Part shown: in pieces, positions 10,182 through 18,800 of the stretch | Layout of the letters: each line of letters starts with the position of its first letter | Position numbering within the stretch: the first letter of the stretch is position 1 | Assembly (NCBI GenBank): GCA_003833135.1 | Contig: QZLH01000983.1 | Coordinates: forward strand, 1 to 19,507 | Direction: 5' to 3' | Source: Oehlia diaphana | Taxonomy: Eukaryota; Glomeromycota; Glomeromycetes; Glomerales; Glomeraceae | Length of the DNA stretch: 19,507 nucleotides | Translations under genes and position numbers: made by a program | The notes under the pieces: generated by a model | Told to the model about the DNA's origin: nothing | What the model saw: the letters and a program-made list of their open reading frames with translations, nothing else | Databases searched by the model: none

Positions 10182-10282
10182 ATACAAGCAATATAGCGTG
10201 ATTTTTAGTTACCAAACAAAGTCGATTTCAATTATGGTATCGCAGTAGTTTTCATTCATTTAATGACGTAATCATGAAATTT
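10182..10282 (-). promoter_or_regulatory. Second copy of the kinase promoter-like region (copy B), orphaned
   Basis: It aligns with 9658-9776 through TTTCATGA, ATTAAATGAA, TACTGCGATACC, TTTGTTTGGTAAC and AATCACGCT. No kinase exon follows between 10181 and 9777, so this is either a promoter left after loss of a tandem paralogue or a local duplication of the upstream region. It could drive a non-coding transcript toward the kinase gene or act as a second upstream start. Confidence 0.5.
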
Positions 10283-13200
10283 ATAGTGACAGAGAAATAC
10301 ATTATCAGTAACGATTACAGGAAATCAATAGACGGCTGATACTTGCGGCGAAATTCAACCCAAATGATGGGACGGAATTTAGATTAGTTGATATTTGTAA
10401 TGGAAGAATATGAAGTTTTCTGAGAAAAAAAAGAAATGGATTTTTTTTTTATAAAAATGATAGCTAAAATTAGACTGTCTTTCAATAATTTGATTGTTTT
10501 TAACCATTTAAAATATAAATTAATGTGTCACTTTATTATTATAATCATAGAAATAAATAATAATTAATACTCTATAAATAAATCATTGTGTAAAATATTA
10601 AATAGAAATTTAAGTGTAAATTTATAATCACTACTATTTTATTTTATTTTATTTTATTTTTTTTTTTTTGATGCTTCAGGCAATCGAACTTAGTTGAAAC
10701 ATAATTTCCGCAAACGAACTTCAATTTAGATATGTTTTTAATTTAAGTCAATTCTCTAAACATTTCAAATATACCGTACACATATTAATTTAACTCGAAT
10801 CTCGTACTAACCAACGAAGTCTTGTACCACGTACAAGGAACCACCAACAAAATTATTACAGTTGATGTAATTTACTATTTATCTATATTTTAGAAAATAA
10901 TTTATTTATACAAATGTTTACGTATTATATGAACGTGTATTATTATTTTCATCAATCGTAATATTAATAGTTCCAAATTAACACATTATATCAATTATAT
11001 TTATAATAAAACCAGGTTCGAGAGAATGTGAACAGTTCATACTCAAATTTAATCAAGAAAACCCTGTATTTTCACAACAATATCAAGATAAAGATATATA
11101 GAGAAAGAATGACGATTTACTATTGCTCGCAGTCTTCTGATGCTTGCTGCTCCTCTTGGTTTGTAATAATTTGGTATGATAGTCTTATGGCTAAACAAAT
11201 AATTCAATCATATGATGTAATTAGTGCGGATGATGGAGATAACTTTATTTGGTGTAGATGCTAGGACGCAAGATACCTTACAAAGTGAGTTTAAATTTCA
11301 CCGAGTTCTTGAGCATTAGACGCGCTTGTAATAGGTCCTTTTGGTAAGTTTACAATGTGTTTAAATGATTATTTGTCAAAAAAATTATCTAACTAAACCA
11401 ACCATTTTTAAACATAAAAATAATATATTATTAAAATAAAACATTTAAGAGACATCAACGAATAATTCCCACAGATTCAAATCGCGTCTCAGACGTTGAT
11501 TTTTTTTGTAACCTCGCACTGACACGTGAAAGTGACCGTTGATCAGCTAAAATATTATGAGTCATCTCTCAATCTGACTAACAAATTCATAAGTGTTAGC
11601 TTGATTATGACATAATTTTTTGCACTTTGACTAACAAATATATAAACTCACGTTACTACTATTTCTTCATTTCTGGCGAAGTAATCAAACATATTTAATT
11701 TTTTATTTCCACTTCGCAGTATTTTACTTCTTTAAAAAAAAGTTAATAAAATTTTTTTATTTTATTTTTGCTTTTTTTTTGTTTTTATTTTGTTTTGCTG
11801 TGTTAATACGTACTACTGTTCCTCTCTTATACACTTCGGAGGGGCTGTTCGGTTGTATGGGTTCCTGAAGAACTATTATTAGAAGAAATGAAATTATAAG
11901 TAGGTGAAACGGAATCACCTTTGATTTACACAGTTGTCTAGTAATTTTGGTTTGAATACTCTGTCATTGTGGTAAGTATCATTTTATGTTCTTACAAGAG
12001 AAAGGAATTCATGTGTACATGGCTCTTTTTGCTAGGCGAAATTATATTTCGCTAATGACCAGCTGTAGCCTGAGAGAAACTGAGGTTCTATAGTTGATTT
12101 AGTGATGAGCAATGTGGCAAGTGTTCAATAGTTATTTTTATATATTTTTTTACTATAGATTTCATTCATTTATATTTATTTATTATTATAGTTGGTATTA
12201 TAGATTTCATTTATTTTTCGAATTTAGAGTTTTTAGTTAAAATATTTTATTTATTTATAGATATAGATTTATTTTATTTAATTATAATTTTTATAGTTTT
12301 TAGTGCAAATATTCATTTATCTATTGATGACGTAACTATAGCATGTGATTATATGAGATACCTCTATGCACCTTGCTCTCTTGCATGATAGTACTTTCTC
12401 ATAGGGTTTATATGATTTGCCACCATACTAATCCTTTTGTTTTTAATTTTTCTTCACTAACTTGTAATTACTCAGGCACACTATTCAATTACACAACATA
12501 AAGTTGTCAGAAAAAGATGATGAATACAAAATACATAAGTTTGGTAAGGAGTAAGGCAATAAAAAAATTTCATTTAAATTTTTTTTTTTTTAGGTCCATA
12601 ACTGTATTTTTTTTAGTATAACTGTTTAAAAATTAATAAAATTTGTATATTATATTATACTTATTATTACTAAATGAAATAGTTTTCAGAATGATTTTAT
12701 TTATAGATTCAATTTTTCCCAGACTTTGTCACCAATATAATAATGATAAATAAAATTCTGCTTCAATTTTTTTTTTTCGTAATAAATTTTTTTATTCAAA
12801 AATACTGTATCATCTGTATGTATGATTTATAATGGCAAATGTATTCGTAGTTAAAGCTTCAAAAAAAAATATAATATAAAAAGTATAAATAGCGTAATAA
12901 AATCATTTTGCTTTAAAAAATTTGCCGATGAATATCTATAACCGATATTTCCACATTTATCACATGCGAAATAAGCAAATCAAGCGGAGTCAAATCAGCC
13001 AATCAATACTCCAGATTTAGTTCATATGCTCAATAATGTTAATCACATGAATATAAATACTCAGATTGCCCAAATCTAATGCAGTCGTATAGTATTTCTT
13101 AATTTTCGAATTACTGCATTTGTCATATTATACTTGAAATAGAGAACAGAATTCTCCAGTATTTGAGAAGCTAAAAGTATGTTCCAATGATAGAATTCAA

Positions 13201-13335
13201 AGATTCTTTTTGAAAAACATTAAAGACTTTTTGTTATTAATAATCAATTATTGCTTCACTTCTTCATAGAATTTCTGCATGTGAATTACTGGCTAAAACG
13301 CCAATGAACTTTTGGAAAAGATTGCTTAGACTTTT
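10283..13335. other. Long AT-rich region without a confident gene
   Basis: No exon can be supported. An (ATTTT)n microsatellite lies at about 10632-10668. Small perfect inverted repeats occur at 10821-10837 (CTTGTAC, 3-nt loop) and 12036-12052 (GCGAAAT, 3-nt spacer). A slightly more GC-rich stretch at about 11100-11350 and one at 11820-12110 show short open pieces on both strands, but all are broken by stops within 25-50 codons. From 12120 to 12330 the sequence is a TATAGATTT/TTATTT-rich low-complexity run. Around 12940-13170 the minus strand has a weak ankyrin-like word (TALDLGN) in a broken frame; I do not call it. Confidence 0.5.
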
Positions 13336-13582
13336 ATTACGTAATATCCATTATTATTAGGTAGAGGGGTTAAAATATCATCCGAACTGCTTCGCAGTTC
13401 GGTGATATTTCAACCCCCCACCTAATAACTATTATTTATAAGCCCATACCCCACCCCATGTAATATGTAAAAATCTTACGTTACACTTATATGTTATATG
13501 ACCTCCCTAAAATATTACGTAATAAATGTTACGTCCCATTATATGACGTAAAAATAAAAATCTCACAAGCTGTCACGTGACA
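13336..13582. promoter_or_regulatory. Cluster of palindromic TTACGTAA, TGACGTAA and CACGTG sites
   Basis: ATTACGTAAT occurs twice as a perfect 10-bp palindrome (13336-13345 and 13514-13523). Related half or variant sites follow (CTTACGTTAC near 13475, GTTACGTC near 13528, TGACGTAA at 13544-13551), together with a 12-bp palindrome TGTCACGTGACA (13571-13582) holding the CACGTG E-box. TTACGTAA and TGACGTAA are classic fungal bZIP (Yap/CRE-like) targets and CACGTG is bound by bHLH factors. The density in about 250 bp of very AT-rich DNA suggests a regulatory region, probably for the plus-strand transcript suggested by the donor-like site at 13663. Confidence 0.45.
13354..13428. repeat. 75-nt foldback (long inverted repeat, 3-nt loop)
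   Basis: Left arm 13354-13390 and right arm 13394-13428 are complementary over about 35 bp with only a few mismatches or bulges. The loop is TTC, closed by a perfect CCGAACTGC/GCAGTTCGG stem, and the outer ends TTATTAGGT and ACCTAATAA also pair exactly. The arms carry a G-run (GAGGGG) against a C-run (CCCCCC). The DNA could form a cruciform and an RNA copy a strong hairpin. It may be a minimal foldback transposon; no convincing target duplication is seen. Confidence 0.85.
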
Positions 13583-13619
13583 ATAATGCCGTAAGGATAA
13601 TGTGCTAGAATCAAGATGT

Positions 13620-13670
13620 GAAGAAAGAAGCAACGGAGCGTTCCTATAAATTTCAGATTTCGGTAAGTAA
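13620..13670 (+). promoter_or_regulatory. Possible leader exon with consensus splice donor
   Basis: Downstream of the palindrome cluster, a purine-rich stretch (GAAGAAAGAAGCAACGGAGCG) and a TATAAATTT word are followed by CG|GTAAGTAATATG, an excellent 5' splice site at 13663. I could not find a coding exon downstream on this strand between 13664 and 14661, so the transcript, if any, may be non-coding or the gene has decayed. Apart from a plausible acceptor (TTGTTTTAG near 13757-13766), that interval is plain AT-rich DNA. Confidence 0.3.
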
Positions 13671-14661
13671 TATGTTATTTTATTTAATTTAGATAGGATA
13701 AATAATTTACATAAAAATTTTATACAAAAAATAAAAAAATTGGTTTAAGTAACACGTTTGTTTTAGTAAATTTATTAGAAGGCGCAAACTGTTCAGTGAT
13801 TTCTTTGTAATTTTTTATTCATGTATTGTGGTGGACATAGATAGCACCATAATGCTAGATAATAACATAGTATATGTAGATAGAGAGGATATATGTAAAA
13901 TTCTTTGTTGTTCACTTTTTGTAATATGTTCATTATTTCCTATTACAAGGCCTAAAGAAATGCGTGTCACCAGAAAAAACAACATTTATTAAATATTATC
14001 GTATTCAATTTTTTTTATCGTAGAATAGTAGTCATACTGTTTTGCAACGCGGAACAATTAAATTTTTTTTAAAAAATATAATTATATTACTTTAATCAAT
14101 TATAACTTTAATTTTAATTTTGTCTGTTAAAATCATTGAAATGACATTTATGTAAAATCTATAAACTATAATTTTACCAAAAATATATATACTGTATATA
14201 TATAAAACAAATCATTGATGAAAAATAAAACCTAAACTAATAATTAAAACAAAATAAGAATTAAAATAATTGAACAAAAAAATTATTATATTTAAAACAA
14301 TAACGTGAACCTTATAAATTACAAACTTTGATGAAAAACATTTATATTATTGTATTGAATTATGATTATCAAATATCGATGCTTTTGAATTTCATTAATT
14401 TGATTATTGCAACTTTTAATATAATCTATTATTATTACAAGTTGTCACCAACCATGAAGAATTAAAGAAAGTATAGAATTTTAAAATACAGTATATTATA
14501 ATTGAAGTTATAGGAAAATAAGGATAAGATAATAGTTGATTAAGAGGTTTACATGAAAGTACAAAAATAGCTCAATCTAAGATTCTTTGAATGCTTATAA
14601 AATTCCAAACAACAAACAATGAGGATTTATCAATTGCTATAATTCTATTATAAAAATATTT

Positions 14662-15259
14662 TTAATCATAAATAAAATAATGCATAGTAGATAAAGAACT
14701 TTTAATACTTACAATAAGATTAATAATTTTTTCATTAACTCTTTCCATTCTCTTTTTAATAATGTCCATTCTTTTGTGTAGGAGATCAATATTGTTATCC
14801 ATCATATCTGTTCTTTTTTCAATAACATTTATTCGTTTAAATAAAACATCAATTCTTTCATCTATAACATTAAAATTTCCCCCTATAATACTCAATCTTT
14901 CATTCGCATTATCATGATTTTCAATTGCATTATCACATTTCTAAGAAAAAAATAAGACACTATTAGTGGTTAAACAATATTGCAATAATTAAAATTTCAT
15001 ATTTATTTTACGTACATTATCATGATGTGCTGTATTAATTTTAATTAGCCATATAATTGAAAAAAATAATATTGTAACACTTATTATTACAAGGCATATA
15101 ATTTTCCAGTATCGGTATCGTGATATATACCAAAAAAGAAAATTTAAAATATCTAAAGTATATATGATAGCATTTATTAATGTTAAGTTTACTTCTCAAA
15201 AAAAAAAAAAAAAAAAACCTGCGAAACTTACCGTCAATAAAATTTACAAATGAAGTCAT
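14662..15259 (-). CDS. Small membrane-anchored heptad coiled-coil protein, 3 exons, 147 residues
   Basis: Predicted exons are 15259-15232, 15152-15016 and 14940-14662, joined by GTAAGT...TTTAG and GTACGT...TTCTTAG introns of 79 and 75 bp. The phases match exactly, and the joined frame is open from ATG to TAA. Residues ~26-48 form a hydrophobic segment (ICLVIISVTILFFSIIWLI) preceded by basic RYRYWK, so a single membrane anchor with the long C-terminal part on the opposite side is likely. Residues ~75-128 are a clean heptad series (IDERIDV, LFKRINV, IEKRTDM, MDNNIDL, LHKRMDI, IKKRMER, VNEKIIN), a coiled coil likely to oligomerise. A strong donor-like GTAAGTAT at 14712 lies inside the last exon, so an alternative shorter C-terminus by further splicing is possible. 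A run of 19 A (plus strand) sits in intron 1. The family is unknown to me. Confidence 0.7.
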
Positions 15260-16179
15260 CGAAAATTATTTTTTTCTTCATTAAAATTATAATTTAAAAG
15301 AGTTATATAAAAAAACCAAAAAAAGTACATCTTTTTTTTAGTATTTGCCGATTGGTGATCTTTTATGATGTCATATCAAATGATTCATAATAAATAACAT
15401 ATGAATAATCCAATATATGGTTATTTATAGCTAGGTGCTACGGTATATCCCGTGGATGATCATTAGTTATTACTAAATAATAATAAATCATTATCGACCA
15501 GTACTTATAAGGATGATCAATAGTAAATAATCTTTCGCAATAAAAATTTTTTTCTGCAACTCAGTGAATGTATGGATTAACTGAGTTGACATTAGAGAAA
15601 ATATTAGGCAGCAGAATTTACACAATACATCTTTTCAACGAGAAAAAAGGGTTTCCAATTCACGAGTTACTTATAAGTCATTGGATAAGGAAATTAAAAA
15701 AATGAATTTCGATAGTAGTAAAAATGTTTATTTATTATTTATTTATTTATTTTAAGGTAAGCCAGGAGAGTACATTGATAATTAATAAACGGAGAAATTA
15801 ATCCCTAGAAATAAGACACAATAGTAGTAAAAATGTAGTAAAAATGTAAAATATACCGTCCAAAGTTAAATGATCACGTGATTCCGGTGCTGGAAAAAAA
15901 AAATTCAAGATTTTATAGATACATCTCTTCTCCAAACAAAGAAAGCGAAAGAGTGATTAGGGCATGGGTAACCAAAGTAAGATGATTATATGGTTCCAAA
16001 GTTATGGAAGTTATTTTATGTGTTCAAATGGTTATTAATAGCGATAAAATAAAATACGTAAGACGATGAAATTTAATTATAACAAAGGCTGATAATTGTC
16101 GCGTAGAATCGAGAGTGATCATTTTTTTTAAAAAAATACATTAATATGATATCTATTTATTAAGATAACTTGATAATAC
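15260..16179. other. AT-rich intergenic region with one short hairpin
   Basis: No gene is seen. The minus-strand sequence just upstream of the coiled-coil gene (15290-15330) contains TTTTATATAACTC, a possible TATA box. A perfect 9-bp inverted repeat, CAACTCAGT / ACTGAGTTG, lies at 15557-15588 with a 14-nt loop. A (TTTA)n run occurs at about 15728-15755, and the word AGTAGTAAAAATG is repeated near 15713 and 15823-15848. Confidence 0.5.
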
Positions 16180-16385
16180 CTGACTCAAGTTTTGTTATTC
16201 CATAGAAACGAATAATGCTATCATGAATACCAACTTCACGTCGAATTTTTAACTAATAAAATTCAAATTTTTGAAATAAATATAATGTATTAAAAAAATT
16301 GAATTACCTCACGAACGATACTTTTACGGTGATGTATCATGAAAAAATGATTTTAACGCAAATTGTTTTTTCGTATTTCTAATAC
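16180..16385 (-). pseudogene. Kinase-family fragment (exons 1-2 region with intron)
   Basis: The sequence aligns with 9166-9400 of the kinase-Sel1 gene, including the intron. The exon-2 equivalent (16252-16180) has the same length, 73 nt, and the same phase, and is still fully open (contains HDSIIRFYGITKLES). Upstream, part of exon 1 is recognisable (FALKSFF with the catalytic Lys, then KSIVRE), but a frameshift separates these two pieces, and neither the glycine loop nor any later kinase exon is present. Because the intron is retained, this is a DNA-level duplication, not a retrocopy. The exon-2 residues (IIRFYGI) are closer to what I recall as the family norm than those of the neighbour (IIHCYGM), so it probably came from another paralogue. 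Confidence 0.8.
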
Positions 16386-16496
16386 CTATTTTTAGTTCTT
16401 TAAATTTAAAGAATATAGTCTATAAATAATATATTATATCTTTACTATCTAATATTTAATACCATTGTGATGTGACCTGATACCTTGTTGTCACAT

Positions 16497-16652
16497 TTAA
16501 CATAATAAAGAAGTTTTCAATTTATCACATATTTCTCTGTTATAAAAATTGTCAGTAGCAAACCCAAGTTCATATATTTCATTAATGAAAATTTTACATT
16601 TTACTAAAGTTGAATATTCGGATATTTTAAATATATCTTTATTGCTATAATC
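16497..16652 (-). CDS. Exon-like open frame, 51 residues, partial gene candidate
   Basis: Starting after an acceptor-like CTAAATAG (AG at 16654-16653), a frame of 52 codons including the stop (TAA at 16499-16497) reads with balanced, protein-like composition (for example FKISEYSTLVKCK, then NEIYELGFATDNF). It has no ATG near its beginning, so if real it is the last exon of a gene whose upstream exon I cannot locate. It lies just upstream, on the same strand, of the kinase fragment and may belong to the same duplicated block. A chance open frame of this length is unlikely but possible in this DNA. Confidence 0.3.
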   Translation of the reverse strand, partial: DYSNKDIFKISEYSTLVKCKIFINEIYELGFATDNFYNREICDKLKTSLLC

Positions 16653-17037
16653 CTATTTAGGTTGTGGATATAATCAAATACATGCGGAAATTTTCTAATT
16701 TTTTTTTTTTTCGTGTTATACTATAAAAGTTTACCAATTTATTTATTATTTTTTTTTTTTTTTTTGCCCATATTAAGGACTTTAATTATTGAAATTTCTT
16801 TTACTGAAAAAGACCTTTATAAACTATGAATTATTCAATAACTATTTAACTTTAAATTCATTCCATACCATTCGAAGTAAAACTGATTTCAATATCTTTA
16901 AAAATAAAGAAGAATAAAGAAGAATATATAGTGAAAAAAGTACGAATTGATTTAGTATGAAAATCGCTTGCTAATTAAACGATGCTTTCGAATGTATCAT
17001 GTGAAATCATATAACATAGATCACCAGAGGTAAATAG
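16653..17037. other. AT-rich spacer with T-tracts
   Basis: Two T-runs of about 12-19 occur near 16700 and 16750. An AAGAATAAAGAAGAATA repeat lies near 16905-16930. No coding exon, RNA gene or clear regulatory word is visible. Confidence 0.5.
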
Positions 17038-17196
17038 ATAAACTGTCAGCTAAACTGTACTGTACGAAAATATTTTAGCCAATCATAACTCATTGTATAC
17101 TTTTCGATTTTTTTTTTATTTATCGTACAATAAAATCTGATTGGTGAGTTCTCACTTCGTACAGTACAGTTTAGCTAACCGTACAGTACAGTTTAT
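17038..17196. mobile_element. Small inverted-repeat element (MITE-like), about 158 bp
   Basis: The ends contain GCTAAACTGTACTGTACG (from 17049) and its exact complement in the right arm (to 17175); in all, 20 bp pair perfectly (17049-17068 with 17156-17175). Outside these, TAAACTGT (17039) pairs with ACAGTTTA (17195). The right arm has two full tandem copies of the CGTACAGTACAGTTTA word, while the left arm has one full and one truncated copy (TAAACTGT then CAGC), consistent with an 11-bp deletion. The flanks fit a TA target duplication, as in Tc1/mariner-type elements, but this cannot be told apart from the AT-rich background. The interior has no gene. Confidence 0.7.
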
Positions 17197-17341
17197 ATGT
17201 ATACTCATTTCAATATATTTACATTCACTTTCTAATTTTCCATTTTAATAATTTTTATTGTTTTTTATTTAAAAAGAGAGAAAATGAAAATTTTAATGAA
17301 ATGGAGTAAAATATTTTCCGTATTGTGTGATTCGGTTCACA

Positions 17342-17521
17342 AATTTTAGGACGAAACAAAGGTGGAAAGTTAACAAAGCTCTTAGAAAAGTTCATATTTC
17401 AACACCAGACTTAATACCAACTTATCAACCGACCGCTCAAACTGAAGATAAAGGAGCGAAAAATAAGAAGAAAACTATTTTAGGTCTTTTGCAAGAGTTC
17501 TACTTGCCGACGAACAATTGA
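17342..17521 (+). CDS. Short open frame with protein-like composition, doubtful
   Basis: After an acceptor-like AAATTTTAG ending at 17350, a plus-strand frame of about 57 codons runs to TGA at 17519-17521. It is rich in Lys, Thr and Pro (KALRKVHISTPDLIPTYQP then DKGAKNKKK). The only in-frame upstream initiation codon is GTG at 17327, unlikely in a fungus, so it would have to be an internal or last exon. I do not recognise it, and no partner exon is evident. Confidence 0.25.
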   Translation, partial: NFRTKQRWKVNKALRKVHISTPDLIPTYQPTAQTEDKGAKNKKKTILGLLQEFYLPTNN

Positions 17522-17547
17522 ATAATTAGTATTCTTTACCTTACAAA

Positions 17548-17790
17548 ATTTTAAGGGCCGCGCGAACCACAACGTTTCGGCGGTAAACTAGAAGTTTTGA
17601 ACGGGGACCGACAACCTTCTTTTCCTTTTGGCCGTATGTGAACTTTGACTTGGACCGTCTTTGAGCTTCAGATGTCTAGAGCTTCTTAGGAATTTTTTTT
17701 TTTAGTTCCGTGACGCAATACAATTTTTTTACACGTGTCTGGGCAACAAGCTAGGAGGTTTTGGAATTTGGATTCTCGTCGGCACTAATC
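17548..17790. other. GC-enriched island of unknown nature
   Basis: Roughly 17548-17790 is much richer in G+C than the rest of the window (for example GGGCCGCGCGAACC, then CGTTTCGGCGG), with many CpG dinucleotides. Several frames on both strands are open for 28-45 codons; the longest minus-strand frame is broken by two TAG codons. This could be a degraded exon, a recently inserted foreign segment or a small element. No family motif is recognisable. Confidence 0.45.
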
Positions 17791-18800
17791 ATTTTCGACA
17801 TAAATGACATAATATATGTTTAAGTACTGTATAAAAGAAACAAATATATATAAAAATCAAAACAATTTATTTATCTGCAATGTATTTGCAATCAAATAAA
17901 TTTTAGGAAAAAAAATAAACATTGTATTAAATAAATGTGAATTCGGAGCATTTTTAATTTTAATTCTTACCTTCTTTTATTTTTACTCTTCCAATCAGTG
18001 ATGCTGGTACTATTGATGTGACATTTAAGTTATGTTAATCGAAGAAATCTCAGAATTAAGGTAGTAAACGTTCATTCTACCGTTATCTGGTTGATCATGG
18101 AATCTTTTGCTTCACCACGCAAAAGGGCAGATTACATAATCATGTCAAAAAATAAACGAATCATGCGATTTAAATGAGAAAATCCTTTCATTAAATATTT
18201 TCATAGTTTCATGAAAAAAAAATTTCTACCGTGTCGTAAGAGCGTTATACCGTAATCTCCTTATTAATTAAAGAAAGAAAATGAATTTTGAATCGACATT
18301 TTCAAATATATTAAAATAAATGAAACATGAACGAGCGAGAAATATTATTATTCTTTTCTTTTTATTTTTTCTTTAAATTTTATGATATTGATAGCGCAAT
18401 AAATAACTGTTTGAAATATCGTTAATATTTGCGTTTATTATAAATTTTCATTACATTTGGATCGGTTCATACAATCGCCAATTCTTACTTTTAGAACATG
18501 GATTACTCAACGAAGCCTACATATTTTTTAAAAATAATCCTTCTTTTTTGTATACATGTTCCACATTTTTTCGCATATCTCAAATTTCAAGCAATGAATC
18601 ATGAAAGTTAATTCAAATGTAAATTATTATTTAATTATAAGGAACCCTAACTGTTCATAATTAAAAGTTACTGTAAAATTAAAAAATCTCTGTTTTTTTT
18701 TTAAAAAAAAAATTATTTCTGTGGTATCCTTATAAGAGAACAATTATCTAGGTTGCGCAATTGAACAATTTTACCATAATGACGAAGGAACAGGTCTCTC
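17791..18800. other. AT-rich region without a confident gene
   Basis: Nothing convincing is seen on either strand. A 26-codon plus-strand ATG frame at 18097-18177 (MESFASPRKRADYI...) is too short to support. A-runs and T-runs occur near 18213 and 18694-18712. Confidence 0.5.

Noticed and set aside
11028..11350. Plus-strand frame of 78 codons continuing with stops to about 11350
   Set aside because: No recognisable motif, and the opposite strand is about equally open, so neither can be preferred.
11013..11520. tRNA B-box-like words (GGTTCGAGA near 11014; GATTCAAATC near 11475, followed by a T-run)
   Set aside because: The bases around them do not pair into a T-stem, and no acceptor, D or anticodon arm can be drawn at the right spacing.
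12940..13170. Ankyrin-like word (TALDLGN) on the minus strand
   Set aside because: Only one short match, broken by several stops, with no repeat at the 33-residue spacing.
15041..15259. Uninterrupted 72-codon frame on the minus strand
   Set aside because: It translates the long T-run as poly-Phe; the spliced reading shares only its first 28 nt and gives a far more protein-like product.
17548..17780. Long open frame when this segment is complemented without being reversed
   Set aside because: That reading has no biological meaning; open frames are expected in several readings of a GC-richer segment.
18097..18177. 26-residue ATG frame
   Set aside because: Too short, and there is no supporting splice site, promoter or conservation visible.
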